Assembly: GCA_024362935.1 (NCBI GenBank)
Contig: JANCRA010000177.1
Location: forward strand, 434,001-498,000
Direction: 5' to 3'
Length of the DNA: 64,000 bases
From: Setophaga petechia
Lineage: Eukaryota > Chordata > Aves > Passeriformes > Parulidae
Numbering within the stretch: position 1 is the first letter of the stretch; each line of letters begins with the position of its first letter. Under the pieces are notes generated by a model that saw only the letters and a list, made by a program, of their open reading frames with translations, was not told the DNA's origin and ran no database searches. The position numbers and the translations under genes are program-made. This document shows, piece by piece, positions 9,901 to 20,835 of this stretch.

Positions 9901-12831
9901 CCCAGCCCCACGCTGCCTGCACGGCCTCAGCCACTGCCCCCTTCTCACCATCCAGGGATTCTTGCGCAGCACTACGCTTCTGAGTGCCAAGTAACGCCTG
10001 GCCCTGTGCTCGCTCTGCAGGTTCTGTGCCATGATCTCCAGAACACTGTCACTGCATTCCCTCAAGTCCAGGCACTCGAGGACCTGAAAGGCACAGGGCA
10101 GTGACAGGGAGCCGGCCGGCAGGAGCCTGGAGCCGCACAGGGCTGGGCCCAGGCAGCAGCACAGGGCACGGGCACCGTCCTGGCAGCTGTGCCTACGAGA
10201 GGGCAGAGAGCTGGGAGGCAGCTCAGGCAGGCAGCGCTGGCCACCAGGCTCACCTCAACAAGGTATGCCAGGGCAGGGAAATCCCAGTATGGCATCCCTT
10301 CTTCGAGCAGGGCGAGCAGGTAGAATGCAATCCCGGAACAAATGTGTATGGATGAATGGCAAATTTCTCTAAAGGCAGGACGAAAGAAACAAGACCCTGA
10401 GCCAGTGGGGCAAACCTCTCCCAGGAATGACTCACAGAGTTCTCATGTTTCCCCACCAGCCTTCCAGCAAGGGGACCTGGGCCATTTGGGAGTTGGTTGC
10501 TCATGGCCTCCCTCCTCTCCCAGCCTTTTCCAGTGTGCTTGACCTTCCCTCAGTGACAAGGCCCTCTGGCTCATGAGCACGGGGACTTTGTGGGACACCT
10601 GGGCAACAGAGCACAAATGTCAGAGGCAGTGGGGAGAAGGGGGTCTCACCTGGCCAGTAGAGCCACGGCAAAGTGGTGGGTGTCAAGAGAGAGCAGCGTG
10701 TCCCAGCCACACCTGCGTTCCATTGCCACCACCACATCCTCACAGCGCAGAAGGCACAGCAGGGACTTCAGGATGTGCACTGCAAACCTGTGTGCACAGC
10801 AAAGCCCAGGTCACGCAGGCAGCACTGGCTCCTTGGCAGGCCACGTGGCAGGGGCAGGAGGAGTGGGATGGAGCACCTGTTGGGGCTGGTGGCAAGGCCG
10901 TGCTCTTCCTGGCATCCCTTCCAGAAGGTACGGACCTTCTCTGGCATATCCAGAGTGCTGAGGAACACTTGGAAGAGCAGATGCACAAAGAGGCGGGGGA
11001 AATACATCTCCAGTATATGTGGCAGACAGGGCACCTGGAGGATCTTCCACATCACCACAGTTGCCTGCAAAGGACAAAGCCCCCCGAGACAGCGCTCAGT
11101 GCCCAGGTGTCCGTGTGGCAGGGCCCGAGTGTGGCAGGGAGAGGCCCGGAGAGAGGCAGGGGGAGCACACGGCCTGGTGGGCCTGAAGCTGCCCCCGGGC
11201 CAGGTTTCAGGCCAGCGCCTGAGGCCAGGAGATGCAGTGGGGGAAGGAGGATGGAGAGCTGCTGGAGAGGCAGCCTTGGGGCCAGCAAAGGCTCGTTGCA
11301 GAAACTCACAGCCAGGGCAAAGACACCCGTTTTGTCCCCATCGGAGGTGCACGTGCTGTGCTCTGGCCAGCTCCCCAGCACATCCAGGAGGATCAGCTGT
11401 GCCAGCTCCGCAGTCCTGGCTGAGCCCATGATGGTCTTCCACATGGCCATGGCAGCTCTGTGGGATCAGAGCTCTGTCTCAGGATGGATCTCAGACACAG
11501 CACCGGGGGAAGCTGAGCTGGCTGCCAGTTCTGCCTCTGCCCACTGGCCCTGGCCAGCAGCAGCCAGGCAGCCCAGCCCAGTGGGGACAGAGCCCTGAGG
11601 GGCAGGGAGGGAGCATGGCAGCAGGCTCAGGGGCTGACATGCCAGGGCTGGGAAAGGCAGCAGCCAGAGGGCCCTGGCAGTCTCTGTTGGTCAGACACCT
11701 GGGACAGGCGGTACAGGGTGATGGGCTGGGGAGGCCTGAGCCCTCTGGGCAGGTGGGCCCCATACCTGTCACAGGACGGGGCCACACGCAGGAGCGCCAT
11801 GACTGTGTCACCTGGCTGTGCTTCCATGAGATCCAGCAGGGCCTCGTCCAGCCTGTGCTCAGCACAATCATTGGCCACGAGCCACTGGTGGATGAACTTC
11901 ACCATGGCGGGCACCTGGAGAAGGCACAGGGAGACTTGGAAAGCTGCCAGAGGGAGCAAAGTTCCCAGCTTCCCCAGAGAAGTACTGCCCTTCCCACCAC
12001 ACTGCCAAGTGGCCTCAAAGGTTCACAGCAACCAGCATGCGTGGCTTGGGAGGCCAAGCAATTCCTGGGAGGATCAAACCCTGCCCACAGGCTGCTTACC
12101 TGCTTTGGATAGTAAAAATCTTCCTCTACAAGTATACACAGGAGGACAGCACTGCTCTTGGTTAGGAAGATGGGCGAGTATGGTCTGAGCCCTGTGCCCA
12201 TGGTGCTGATCTCTTCCTCCAGAATTCTACTCATGAATTTGCAGACAAGCTGTAGGAGAAGGGCAGGAAGTCAGGGATGTTGCATGGAGTGCTGCACACA
12301 TGGTGCTGGGCTGAGCAGGGACAGCAGGCCCAGCCCAGGTGGGGGTGGCTGCAGGTACCTGTGCTATACTGCGGAAGCGGCCACGGCCGAGTTCCTGTTC
12401 CTGTGTGCGCTCCAGGGCTGCATCTGGCAAAGAGCGAGCGCAGCCAGAGCTGAGGGACTGCGGGAGAGGCCGGAGAACACAGGCCAGCCCTGCGCTGCCC
12501 AGGCAGGGAGAGCCCCGGGATGGCCCAGGGGATGGAGCACGGCCCCTTCGGGGTGTCTGCCCGGGCCCTCTTCTGGCCTGCCCATGGGCATTTCCCCAGG
12601 GGATGGCATGGCATGGCATGGAATGGCATGGCATGGCATGGCCGGGCATGGCATGGCTCAGTTGGCTGCAGGCTCCAGCCCTGCAGCCCAGCTCTGGCAC
12701 TCACCCTTCTGCGGTGGATGGAATGGCACCACCTCCTCAGTCTCCTGATCTGGGGAAGCTCCAGGGCCTTCTTCCTCCTGCTCCTCCTCCCCCCAGGCCA
12801 TCTCGGGCACGCTCAGGGGTCTCTGCTCCAT
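6990..12831 (-). CDS. MROH-like HEAT-repeat protein, copy A (15 exons, intact)
   Basis: This encodes a maestro HEAT-like repeat protein, a predicted alpha-solenoid scaffold of unknown biochemical role. Exons, 5' to 3' on the minus strand: 12705-12831, 12359-12423, 12100-12249, 11766-11914, 11310-11457, 10877-11064, 10650-10787, 10254-10368, 9949-10083, 9564-9740, 9268-9423, 9011-9112, 8547-8649, 8224-8280, 6990-7189. Every intron in this model is GT-AG, all phases match, and the total is 2010 nt (669 residues plus TAA at 6990-6992). The chosen start (ATG at 12829-12831) opens an acidic N-terminal leader of about 64 residues. Family hallmarks include MWKI, FQVFLSTLDMPE, WKGCQEEHGL, LLRCEDVVVAME, DRSRAAEHLRQALPYLQS and GMAGRHLRG. 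Copies B-D repeat the exon sizes almost exactly. The name MROH7/MROH2B-like reflects usual passerine annotation; the exact orthologue is uncertain. Confidence 0.85.
7208..7974 (+). mobile_element. Solo LTR in the last intron of MROH copy A
   Basis: The LTR proper is 7212-7970 (TGTGG...CAACA, 759 bp) and belongs to the same family as the LTR at 1933-2664. It is flanked by the perfect 4-bp duplication GAGC (7208-7211 and 7971-7974). MROH copy B, which lacks the insertion, shows the uninterrupted intron at 15375-15410, so the event can be read as insertion into intron 14 followed by LTR-LTR recombination. The LTR runs opposite to the gene. Confidence 0.85.
12606..12657. repeat. (GGCAT)n microsatellite in intron 1 of MROH copy A
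   Basis: About ten GGCAT units, with GGAAT and GGCCG variants, lie between exons 1 and 2. The tract is intronic and does not affect the reading frame. Confidence 0.8.
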
Positions 12832-12841
12832 GCCGCTGACT

Positions 12842-13016
12842 GAAGCTACTTGCAGGAGAGATGCTTTGGGAAAGCTCTGGGGCACCAAGTCCCACGCTCT
12901 GCCCTTGAGGGCAGCTGCAGAACAGACGCCTCGGAAGGCCGCGGGTCACCGAGTCCCGTGCTCTGGCCTCGAGCTCAGCTGCAGGACCAACGCTGTGGAA
13001 AAGCTCCGGGTCAGAC
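12842..13016. repeat. Three tandem units of about 64 bp upstream of MROH copy A start
   Basis: Three diverged units begin near 12843, 12912 and 12974. Each carries an AGCTGCAGGA-like segment, a GGAAAGCTCTGGG-like segment and CGAGTCCCGTGCTCTG. They sit directly 5' of the chosen ATG on the minus strand, so they would fall in the 5' UTR or first intron. Confidence 0.6.
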
Positions 13017-13479
13017 AGGAACGAGTGCACTGTGCGGGGGCTCCTCACAGCACCTCTGTGTCCCGTTGATCCCCTTTGGCTGCTCCCAGCACCCGGGCAA
13101 GCTTCTATTTCCCACGTGTCACAAAGGGCCCTTGGAGACCAGGTTCCGTTCCATGGCACAGTGACCGTGCTGCAGCGTGCCACCCAGGGCCCTTGCACAC
13201 ACTGCCTCCCGCCTTGGGGCGGCCCCCAGCCCAGCCAAAGTGGCCCAGCTTGGAAGGAATGCCTGGCCCCAGGTGTCTAAGGCAGCCCCACAGGATCTTT
13301 AGGAAGGGCTCAGAGCATCAGCAAACGCCGCCTGCCTTAGCGGGCTCAGTCCTATCCCCATATCTTTCCCTGAGAGCATTTGAATTTCTAAATGAAAATC
13401 ATTTGAAAGGAGGGGATTGACATTTTCCATTTCAGAGAAGCCTTCTGCCTTCCTGAGCAGACACCTCTCTCTTCAAACC

Positions 13480-15060
13480 AAGACGATTGTTTATCATCTT
13501 GCAGATGCGCAGTTGCTGGGCAGCCCCGTTTTACACCAGGGACCTGGAGAACCATTCCCAGCAACTGGGAAAATCCTAGCTGGTCCCTCCACCCATAGAT
13601 GAGGTCTCCAAATTTGCCCAAAAGTGGGTCCAGCTTTTATAGGCCAAAAAGAGCAAGGGCAAGTGACTTGATGATATTTTTAGCCCAGATAGCCCTGCTG
13701 CTGATGCCACACTTCACAATCAGCAGGGGACACAGCTAGCCAAAATGCAAAGCCCACCTCTCTTCCAGGAGCCTTTCTCCTCAAATACCCTTCAAACAAG
13801 CCTCCATGCAAGTCAGTTGGGAAAGTTTCTTCAAATGATCCATTGCTGGCACAGAACTACACAGGGTTATGGGAAAGATTCTAAAGCAGCCGCTCTGGAG
13901 TCAAAGAGCCAGCACTAAGAGTCCCTGTCATCTATTTGTAGCTAAATCCCACTTTGGGGGATTTGAAGGCATTTGGAACGAGCTAGAGAGCGGACCTCTG
14001 AGTTTTTTAGATGATGCCATTGCTTTTTCTTCTCTTCTGCATAGACAGGATGGGTGAGTTTGGCTCACATCTCCATTACATGGCTCACAATGTCACAAGA
14101 CTTGTACTTACAAGAACTTTGAAGGATTTCTTGGCCAATAAAACATTGCCAACAAGTTTATTTCTGTTTCTGACCCAATCCTTCAGTATTTCATCTCATG
14201 AGCTCGTGCTACAGTGTAAGCTTTCTCAGCCAATTCTGTTCTGACACACAAAACTACTGTAGTGCACAAAAGCACTGCAGTATAAACTTCGTGTTTACAG
14301 TTGTAACTACTTTTATTTTTTCCAGATCTTAAACTCTAAAATGCTAAACTTTCCTCCACTTAGCTTTGGGTGTCTGCTTTATACTACAAATCCACATTCT
14401 CACTTGTAGCACCTGAATTTGGAAGCCCTTTCCAAGTTCTCTGATCAAATCCTGTGTTTAATTCTAAGCTTTCCTGACAAGACCAAAGGTCTGAGATTTC
14501 CCTGCATTTGGGTTTCCAACAACACTGATGCTGTTACCTGCAGAGTGCCCAGGATCCCTCTTGCAAGTCAACTCTGGCAGGAACAAGGCGGCTGCCAGGG
14601 GGCTGCTTGTGGCCTCTGACAGCCCATTGCTCAGGGCTTGCCAGCGCCCCAGCCCCTCAGGGGCTGCCCCAGCCCGGCCAAGCTGCCCGGCAGCAGCGCC
14701 GCAGCCCCACAGCAGCTCCAGAGCAGCCCCATGCAGGGGCACCTGGGAGCCCTCAGCAAGGCAGCCAGCAGCACACGGGCAGGAGGACACGGATGGCGCT
14801 TCCTGCCTGGCACAGGGCTTGTGGCCATCTCCAGGCACCGCTCTGGCAGGGATCCCCGCAGCTGCGGCCCCTGCCCAGCCGCTCTGTGGGCAGCACAAAG
14901 GCTTCAGAAGAACCAGCAAAGGCCAAGGGGCTTCTGGCCATTTCCCCTGCAGCACTGCACGCCTGGGCAGCTGGCTGAGCACAGGCACCCTTTTCATCCT
15001 CCTCCCCTACCCCCTGCGGACCCTGGACAGCAAAAGAAAAATTCTGGGAGTCTGTGTATT
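13480..15060. repeat. Arm 2 of the inverted segmental duplication
   Basis: This arm aligns with the reverse complement of 2665-4226, including the TATAAAA part (13490-13660), the middle AT-rich part (13700-14460) and the MROH 3'-flank part (14565-15060). It fills the interval between the start of MROH copy A and the end of copy B. No coding exon was recognised. Confidence 0.75.
13635..13641 (-). promoter_or_regulatory. TATAAAA box upstream of MROH copy A
   Basis: A TATAAAA on the minus strand lies about 800 bp before the copy A start codon and inside arm 2 of the inverted duplication. The arm 1 counterpart is at 4066-4072 on the plus strand, facing away from the gene. A promoter role is inference from position and sequence only. 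Confidence 0.3.
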
Positions 15061-15930
15061 ATAACATAGTCTGTATTTACAATGTAAGAGACAACAAAAA
15101 ATTTAAAAGAACATTCTTGAAGAAAAAGAAAATTCCTCCTGACTCTTGTGGCCCCAGCAAAAAGAGCTTCAGGGATCAGCTCTCCACAGAGCTCCGGCAG
15201 GGCAGGCAGCCAAGCTGTGACAGATGAGGCCGTGTCTCCCGTGCCCTGGGCAGGTGATTTCGGAGCCACTGGAACCTGGAGATGGGAGCCCGCTCTCCTG
15301 ACTTGAGCATGCACAGTGTTTGAATTGCCAGGCTTCTGACGGCAAGGCTGACGTCATTTGTTTTGTCTTCAAGGGCTGCAAGAGAGAGGAACAGAGGCAC
15401 GGTCAGAAGCTGCAGTTGCCAGGAGCCGAGGAGAGCCCCCAGCAAGGGCCATGCCAGCCGGCTCTTGCCACGGCCAGAGAGGAACAGTGAGCCAGGGGAT
15501 CAGCCCGAAGCTGCTGGCCACGACTGGCCCACGTGGCCCTGAAATCTCGTGTGCTCTGCCCCCGGGAGCAGAGCTCTCCGCAGCCGGGGCAGGGCTTGCA
15601 GCTCCCCCCGGCAGCCCCCGCTGTCAGCCCGCTGCCCTCACTCACCAGTGCAGATCAGCTGCAGCTCTTGCTGCTGCTCCCTCAGGCGCCGCCCGGCCAT
15701 GCCTGTGAACACAGAGCCTGTCACGGCGCCGGCGGCACAGCTCCCTGCCAGCGGCGCTGCCGGCGCTGTGGCCACACGGGCTGCTGGCCCGGCAGGGCTC
15801 AGCCCGGCCCTTGCCGCACGCTGCTGCCCGAGGGCATGGCTGCCGGAGGGCGGCAGCAGCAATGGCCAGGCCAGGCGGGGCTCCACGGCGCCGGGCCCGG
15901 CTGGCGCTGCCGGGCCAGCAGCCGGGGCTG

Positions 15931-16508
15931 GGGCCTGTGGGAATCCTTAAAATCAGAGGGTTTTCGGAATGCTACAAAAGGCAGGCCTCAGAGACAGCAG
16001 AAGTGCGATTTGAGTTAAGCAGTAGCCATAAATTTGTCAGCAGAAAGTTTTTATAAAAAATAGGAAAGTAAGGACAAATAGAACAATGATCTGGGTATTA
16101 ACGCTTGGCTAGAATACCTCCCTAAGCTACAGAAAAGTATATCCACCAAGATATTAGGAAATTCTAAGCTTAATAATCGAACCCTGTGGATTGTATTTTA
16201 ATGCTTTGAAGCAGGTATTGTATTCATAATAAGCCTGCATTGTTTGACTAACAGTACCTGTGCTTACAGTGATTGTATAGAAGTACTGTCAATATGCTTT
16301 TGCTTTGTGTGATTGGTCAAAAGCTTTTAAAGGAAGTTTTAACATGAAGTTCTTTGTCTGCTGCCGGGGTTGTCAGCTGCTGGCATCTTCCCATTGCCAT
16401 AACCATGTGATGAGACTGATGCTGGAAGATAAACAGCTGGAGACGCATTCCCCAGCAGTCCCGTCCCGTTGGTGATTTGTGCAGAGACTCCCAGGCAGCG
16501 ATAGGGCC
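15931..16508. mobile_element. Solo LTR 1 in MROH copy B
   Basis: The insert 15936-16503 begins TGTGGGAATCC and is flanked by GGGCC on both sides (15931-15935, 16504-16508). Copy A shows the unbroken site GGGGCTGGGGCCGACCTG near 8490-8510. The length (568 bp), the TG start and the duplication identify an LTR. The terminal bases read ATA instead of the usual ACA, presumably mutated. Confidence 0.75.
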
Positions 16509-16690
16509 GAGCTGTGGCAGGGTGGGGCAGGGTGGGGCAGGGTAGGGTGGGCCTAGGTTGGGTGGAGCAGTGTAGGGTGGAGCATGGCGAGGTAGGGCCA
16601 GGCTACAGCAGCGCAGGGTGGGATGGGGCCGGGTGAGGCAGGGTGGGGCAAGGTGCGGTAGGGTGGGGCAGGGCAGGGCAGAGGGAGTTT
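16509..16690. repeat. GGTGGGGCAG-type minisatellite
   Basis: Irregular tandem units of 10-15 bp (GGTGGGGCAG, GGTAGGGTG and variants) fill this stretch and resume at 17110-17140 on the other side of LTR 2. It is an expanded G-rich part of the MROH intron. Confidence 0.7.
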
Positions 16691-17115
16691 GGGTAGTGTT
16701 TTGCGGAGAAAAGACGAGAACTCCACAACTATGTAAAAGTTTAATAGAACCGGTATGTGTTTATTGCAGCGCTGGACGCATGTGTACCTCTGAAAATTTC
16801 AGATCTCCTTTTATCTCCCTTCCAAATAATATGCATACAGTTTCACAATAGGCCCATACATATTCATTTTTATGGACTTCGCGTGACATTTGCCGCTAGT
16901 TCCTCTTTATAAGAAAGGATTCTTAGGGCAGGTTGTCCTGGCCTTGCTTTAGTCTCTCTTTTTCTTTATCAGTCTCTTCATGTCTCTTCATTATCTCTGT
17001 CCTGCAGTTTTCCCTTTAGCTTTGGCTTACAGACTTTTCACCTTTTTAGACTTTTAACCTAATTCAAAATGGATTTCTACTTTGGGGGATTTTTCACTCT
17101 GTCTCAGTAGGGTAG
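16691..17115 (-). mobile_element. Solo LTR 2 in MROH copy B, inserted into the minisatellite
   Basis: The insert 16697-17109 (413 bp) is flanked by the perfect 6-bp duplication GGGTAG (16691-16696, 17110-17115), a size typical of class II/ERV-K elements. On the minus strand it has a TATAAAGAGG box near 16905 and an ATTAAA signal near 16740, which gives the orientation. It must be younger than the minisatellite it splits. Confidence 0.75.
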
Positions 17116-17423
17116 GGAAGGATGGGGCAGGGCAGGCAGGGGAGCCCAGGCTTGTGGCTCACCCATGAAGCTGATGGCCGCCTCTCACAGGGGCTCCTGT
17201 GAGCTGTCCTGGCACAGCAGGGCCTGGCGCAGGTGCTCGGCCGCTCTGCTCCTGCCCTCTGCCAGCTGGAGAGTGCCAGCAGGGTGCACTTGGTGCAGGC
17301 TCAGCCTCTTGACCGGGCTCTCCCTGTGGCCAGCACTGGGCTCCTCTGGCCACACAGCCCTGTGAGGCAGGCAGCAGCCACTGGGGCCGGGCTCTGGAGG
17401 GGGCACAGGGCTGGGTGCTGCCC

Positions 17424-18105
17424 AAGAAAAAATAAAGGAAAAATTCTGATCTCAGAGACAAACGGCAATATTGGAGATACTTTTTGCAAGGGATGGACAA
17501 CATAATGACCCTGACAAGGTCAGGTGCACAGTGCAAATGTGGTGGAGCCATGCACAGCAGGGGACAGGTGTATGCTCCAGCTTCATGGGAACAATGTGTT
17601 TTGTGGATAACCAAGAGACAGTGAGTCCTGGAGCAAGCAAACTCCGGAATGATGAGACCATCGTCCACGGCCTGACGCACACTTATCTCTCTGCTGTAGT
17701 CGAGTCTCAAGGATGAACAGGAAAACCTCAGAGAGCAGATGGGGAAGGAGATGAGCAAGGACAGTTCCCATGTGGCACCAGTGCAAACCAGAGGCCCCAG
17801 TGTCAGAGCCCAACATCTCCCAGCTAGGGAGAGGGAGTACACCCCACAAGTGGACCTGTGGTTCTTCCTCTATGAACATGGGCAAGACTTGAGAGGGTGG
17901 AATGGAAAACTCATCTCTGTCCTAGCAGCAGGGGTATGCAAGCTGAAGGAGGAAACTACTAAGAGAGGGATTTCCACCCAAATGAATGCAGCCCCAGCTC
18001 CCCGTGACCCAGCTGCCAGGTATAGCAGAAGGGAGCATGATATGTCAGATTCCCTTGAAGGAACATGCAGGATATACGCCCAGGGAGGGAACGGTAGACA
18101 GAATT
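17424..18105 (+). pseudogene. ERV-L-like gag remnant
   Basis: From the abrupt end of MROH sequence at about 17423, a gag-like reading runs with several internal stops. It includes a helical K/E/Q-rich part near 17700-17760 and a segment around 17850-17950 with LWFFLYEHGQDL, resembling the C-terminal part of ERV-L-type gag. The N-terminal half of gag and the 5' LTR are absent. The assignment rests on position before protease and weak similarity. Confidence 0.5.
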
Positions 18106-18420
18106 AGATAAGCGCTGCCACTAGCCAGGTAGAGGCCAGGGAAAATTGTGTCTTTTGGGCTGTGTGGATCCCTGGCACACCAGAGCCAAAGAAATACGAG
18201 GCTTTTGTCCATACTGGTGCACAGTGTACTCTAATCCCTTCAGGACATGTGGGGGCAGAACCCTTTTCCATTGCCGGGGTGATGGGGGGATTGCAGCAGG
18301 TGATCCTGTTGGAAGCCAAGGTGAGCCTGACTGGGAAGGAGTGGCAGAAATTCTTATTGTGACCAGCCCAGAGGCCCCATGTATTCTGGGCATAGACTTC
18401 CTCTGGAAGGGCTATTAGAA
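18106..18420 (+). pseudogene. ERV-L-like aspartic protease
   Basis: The segment shows the retropepsin signature, but the active-site aspartate is replaced: the motif reads VHTGAQCTLIPS where the family has D-T-G. The C-terminal signature ILGIDFL is present near 18385 but in a different frame from the active-site half, so at least one frameshift lies near 18350. Both changes indicate a dead enzyme. Confidence 0.7.
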
Positions 18421-18475
18421 AGACCCAAAGGGACTCAGGTGTGCTTTTGCAATAGCTGCTGTAGAGACAGAGAAC

Positions 18476-20375
18476 ATGAAGCAGTTGAACACCTTGTGTG
18501 GACTATCAGAAAACATATCTGCAGTTGGACTCCTGAAGGTGGCAGAGCAACGAGTGCCAATTGCCACCTTGACGGTGCACCGCCGGCACTATCGAACAAA
18601 TCGGGATGCCGTGATCCCCATGCACAAAATGATCCGTGAGCTGGAGAGCCAAGGGCTGGTCAATAAAACCCCCTCACCCTTTGTCATGGTTTGACACTGG
18701 CACAATGCCAGTGCGCCCATGAAAATTCCCTCTCCCTGGCATCTGCTGTGAGGTGGTACCCGGAAATAAGCAAAGCAGGCTTCTGCTTAGGGAAAAAGGG
18801 AAAAAAAAACTTTATTAACTAAAACTACAAAAAACTAAACCACAAAGGAAAGAAAATAAACACAAAGAAAAATGAAAACTACACAGAAACACTTCCTCCT
18901 ACTCCTCCCACCAAATTTCCAATACATTTACATTTCCCACAAATATCCACACTCGGTCTGGCACCACCCTTTAGATAATCAAATCTTCAGCTCATCAAGA
19001 AGTAGACGGAGTCCTTTCTCGTACCATGAACTTCTTTTCACAATCAGCAACCGCCCGGAAAGTCTTTTGCTACTATCATGTGATTTTCTTCCTTCCATGC
19101 GGAGGTGCTCTCACCACCCTTGATTGGAGCAGAGACCTGTTTTTTCAGGGTAGACCTTTGGACCTTTTAAGGATGCCTCGTCTCGTTCCAAGCAGAGCAC
19201 AGTCTCATCTCTGGGACCTTTGTCCCCCCATTTTCTTCCACACCCCCTGGGGCCGAGGGGTCTCAACACTGAACTCTCTTGCTCTGAGCCCTTGCTTCCC
19301 CCTGAAATGCAGTCTCTATATCACCAGGAAACAGTTCATGGATTTTTACAACGAGAAAGCGTTCAGCAAAAAATACCACTCCATCTTTTCTCCATTCCTT
19401 CAACATCTTTCTCTTTGCCAGACGTCCTCACTGGCCTATTTCTACCTTCATCCTCCACTCTTGTCCTTTTCTAGGAAAAGTAATGTTCTGTGAAGTTTTC
19501 ATTATCCACAAAAGGGTTAAAGGCTCTCCCGAGCGGCTGGACTGCCCGCTGCCCCCCCTTCTCCTCCCAGCCGTGCTGGCTGCTGCCGGGACATGATAAC
19601 AGGTTTCAGGGTAAACTCAGTTCGGCACAGGCTGCATTTCTCTCCGTCTCCAAAAGATGATGGGGGGGAATGGGGGGTAAACAGGTCTCTCGGTGCCCCC
19701 TCTACTCTTCTACCAGGCCAGGCTTACCTCAGCTGGGCCATGTGGATTCTCCCCTCCCCCAGCCCAGCAGCAGCTGAGCCAGGGGAGAGCAGAAGCTCTG
19801 TCCCGCCGGAAATTCAAAAGAGGGCTCTGAGGGAAAAAAGCCCTGCTTTTAACTCCTTGGCTTTTGTGGTCTCAGAGGCGGATCCAATGCCCCACTGGCC
19901 AAAACAGATGCCCATCTTAAAATTCGGACACCCATTGGTTACCACAACATAAAACAACATATCCCAGATGTCCCATTTCCGGTTAACCACAACACCCTTC
20001 AACAACCCCATCTGGCCTGTGTGCAATTCTGAAAGAGAATGGAGATTGACTGTGGACTGTCTCCCCTTGAATGAAGCGACTCCAGCGCTGAGCGCTGCTG
20101 GGCCAGACATGCTGGAACTCCAGTACGAGCTGGAGTCCAAGGCAGCAAAGTGGCACGCCACTGCTGACATTGCTAACGCGTTTCTCTCCATTCCTCTGGC
20201 AGCAGAATGCAGGCCTCAGTTTGCTTTCACCTGGAGGGGCGTGCAGTACACCTGGAACCGACTGCCCCAGGGGTGGAAGCACAGCCCCACCATCTGCCAT
20301 GGACTGATCCAGGCTGCCCTGGAAAAGGGTGAGGCTCCAGAACACCTGCAGTACATGGATGACATCATTGTGTGA
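18476..20375 (+). pseudogene. ERV-L-like reverse transcriptase, split by an LTR
   Basis: The N-terminal part (18476-18681) and the catalytic part (20000-20375) are separated by the 1.3-kb solo LTR at 18682-19994. The flanking halves are in the same frame across the insertion site. The polymerase motif YMDD lies at about 20354-20365, and a TGA at 20373-20375 stops the frame shortly after. The thumb region continues in other frames to about 20835 with further stops. Replication function is lost. Confidence 0.8.
18677..19999. mobile_element. Solo LTR inserted into the ERV-L-like pol
   Basis: The LTR is 18682-19994 (TGTCATGG...CAACA, 1313 bp) and is flanked by the 5-bp duplication CCCTT (18677-18681, 19995-19999). 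A 5-bp duplication is typical of ERV-L integration. A minus-strand AATAAAG near 18805 suggests it runs opposite to the host provirus. Its 3' third is also found as a fragment at 51190-51600. Confidence 0.8.
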
Positions 20376-20835
20376 GGGAACACAGCAATGGAAGTATTTG
20401 AGAAAGGAGAGAGAATCATCCAGATTCCCCTGGAAGCTCAAACACCATCAGGAGGAGCAGAGTCAAGGGACCTGCCTGAGAGATCCAGTGCCTGGAAGTA
20501 AAGGGGCAAGATAGACGGCATCAGATTCCCACTGAGGTCATCAACAAGATCACCGTGATGTGTCCACCAAGCAGCAAGAAGGAAACACCAGCTTTCCTAG
20601 GTGCCACAGATTTTGGAGAATCCACATTCCCAAGTAGAGCCAGATTGTGAGCCCTTTCTACCCGGTCATCCGCAAAAAAGGACGATTTCCACTGGGGCCC
20701 TGAACGGCAACAAGCCTTAGCCCAGATCAAGCAGGAGATTGCTCATGCAGTGGCCCTTGGCCCAGTCAGGACAGGACCAGAGGTGAAGAACGTGCTTGAC
20801 TCTGCAGCTGGGTACAAGGGCTCGTCCTGGAGCAT

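Larger units (their letters stand above)
15175..17265 (-). pseudogene. MROH copy B, last three exons only
   Basis: Three exons matching copy A exons 13-15 remain: 17163-17265, 15646-15702 and 15176-15375 (stop TGA at 15176-15178). The last two are open and correctly spliced in principle. Exon 13 carries an in-frame TGA at 17185-17187 where copies A and C have CGA, a typical CpG-decay change. Upstream exons are gone: the copy ends at about 17423 where ERV-L-like sequence begins. The intron between exons 13 and 14 has grown by two LTR insertions and a GGTGGGGCAG-type expansion. It is a dead, truncated copy. Confidence 0.85.
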
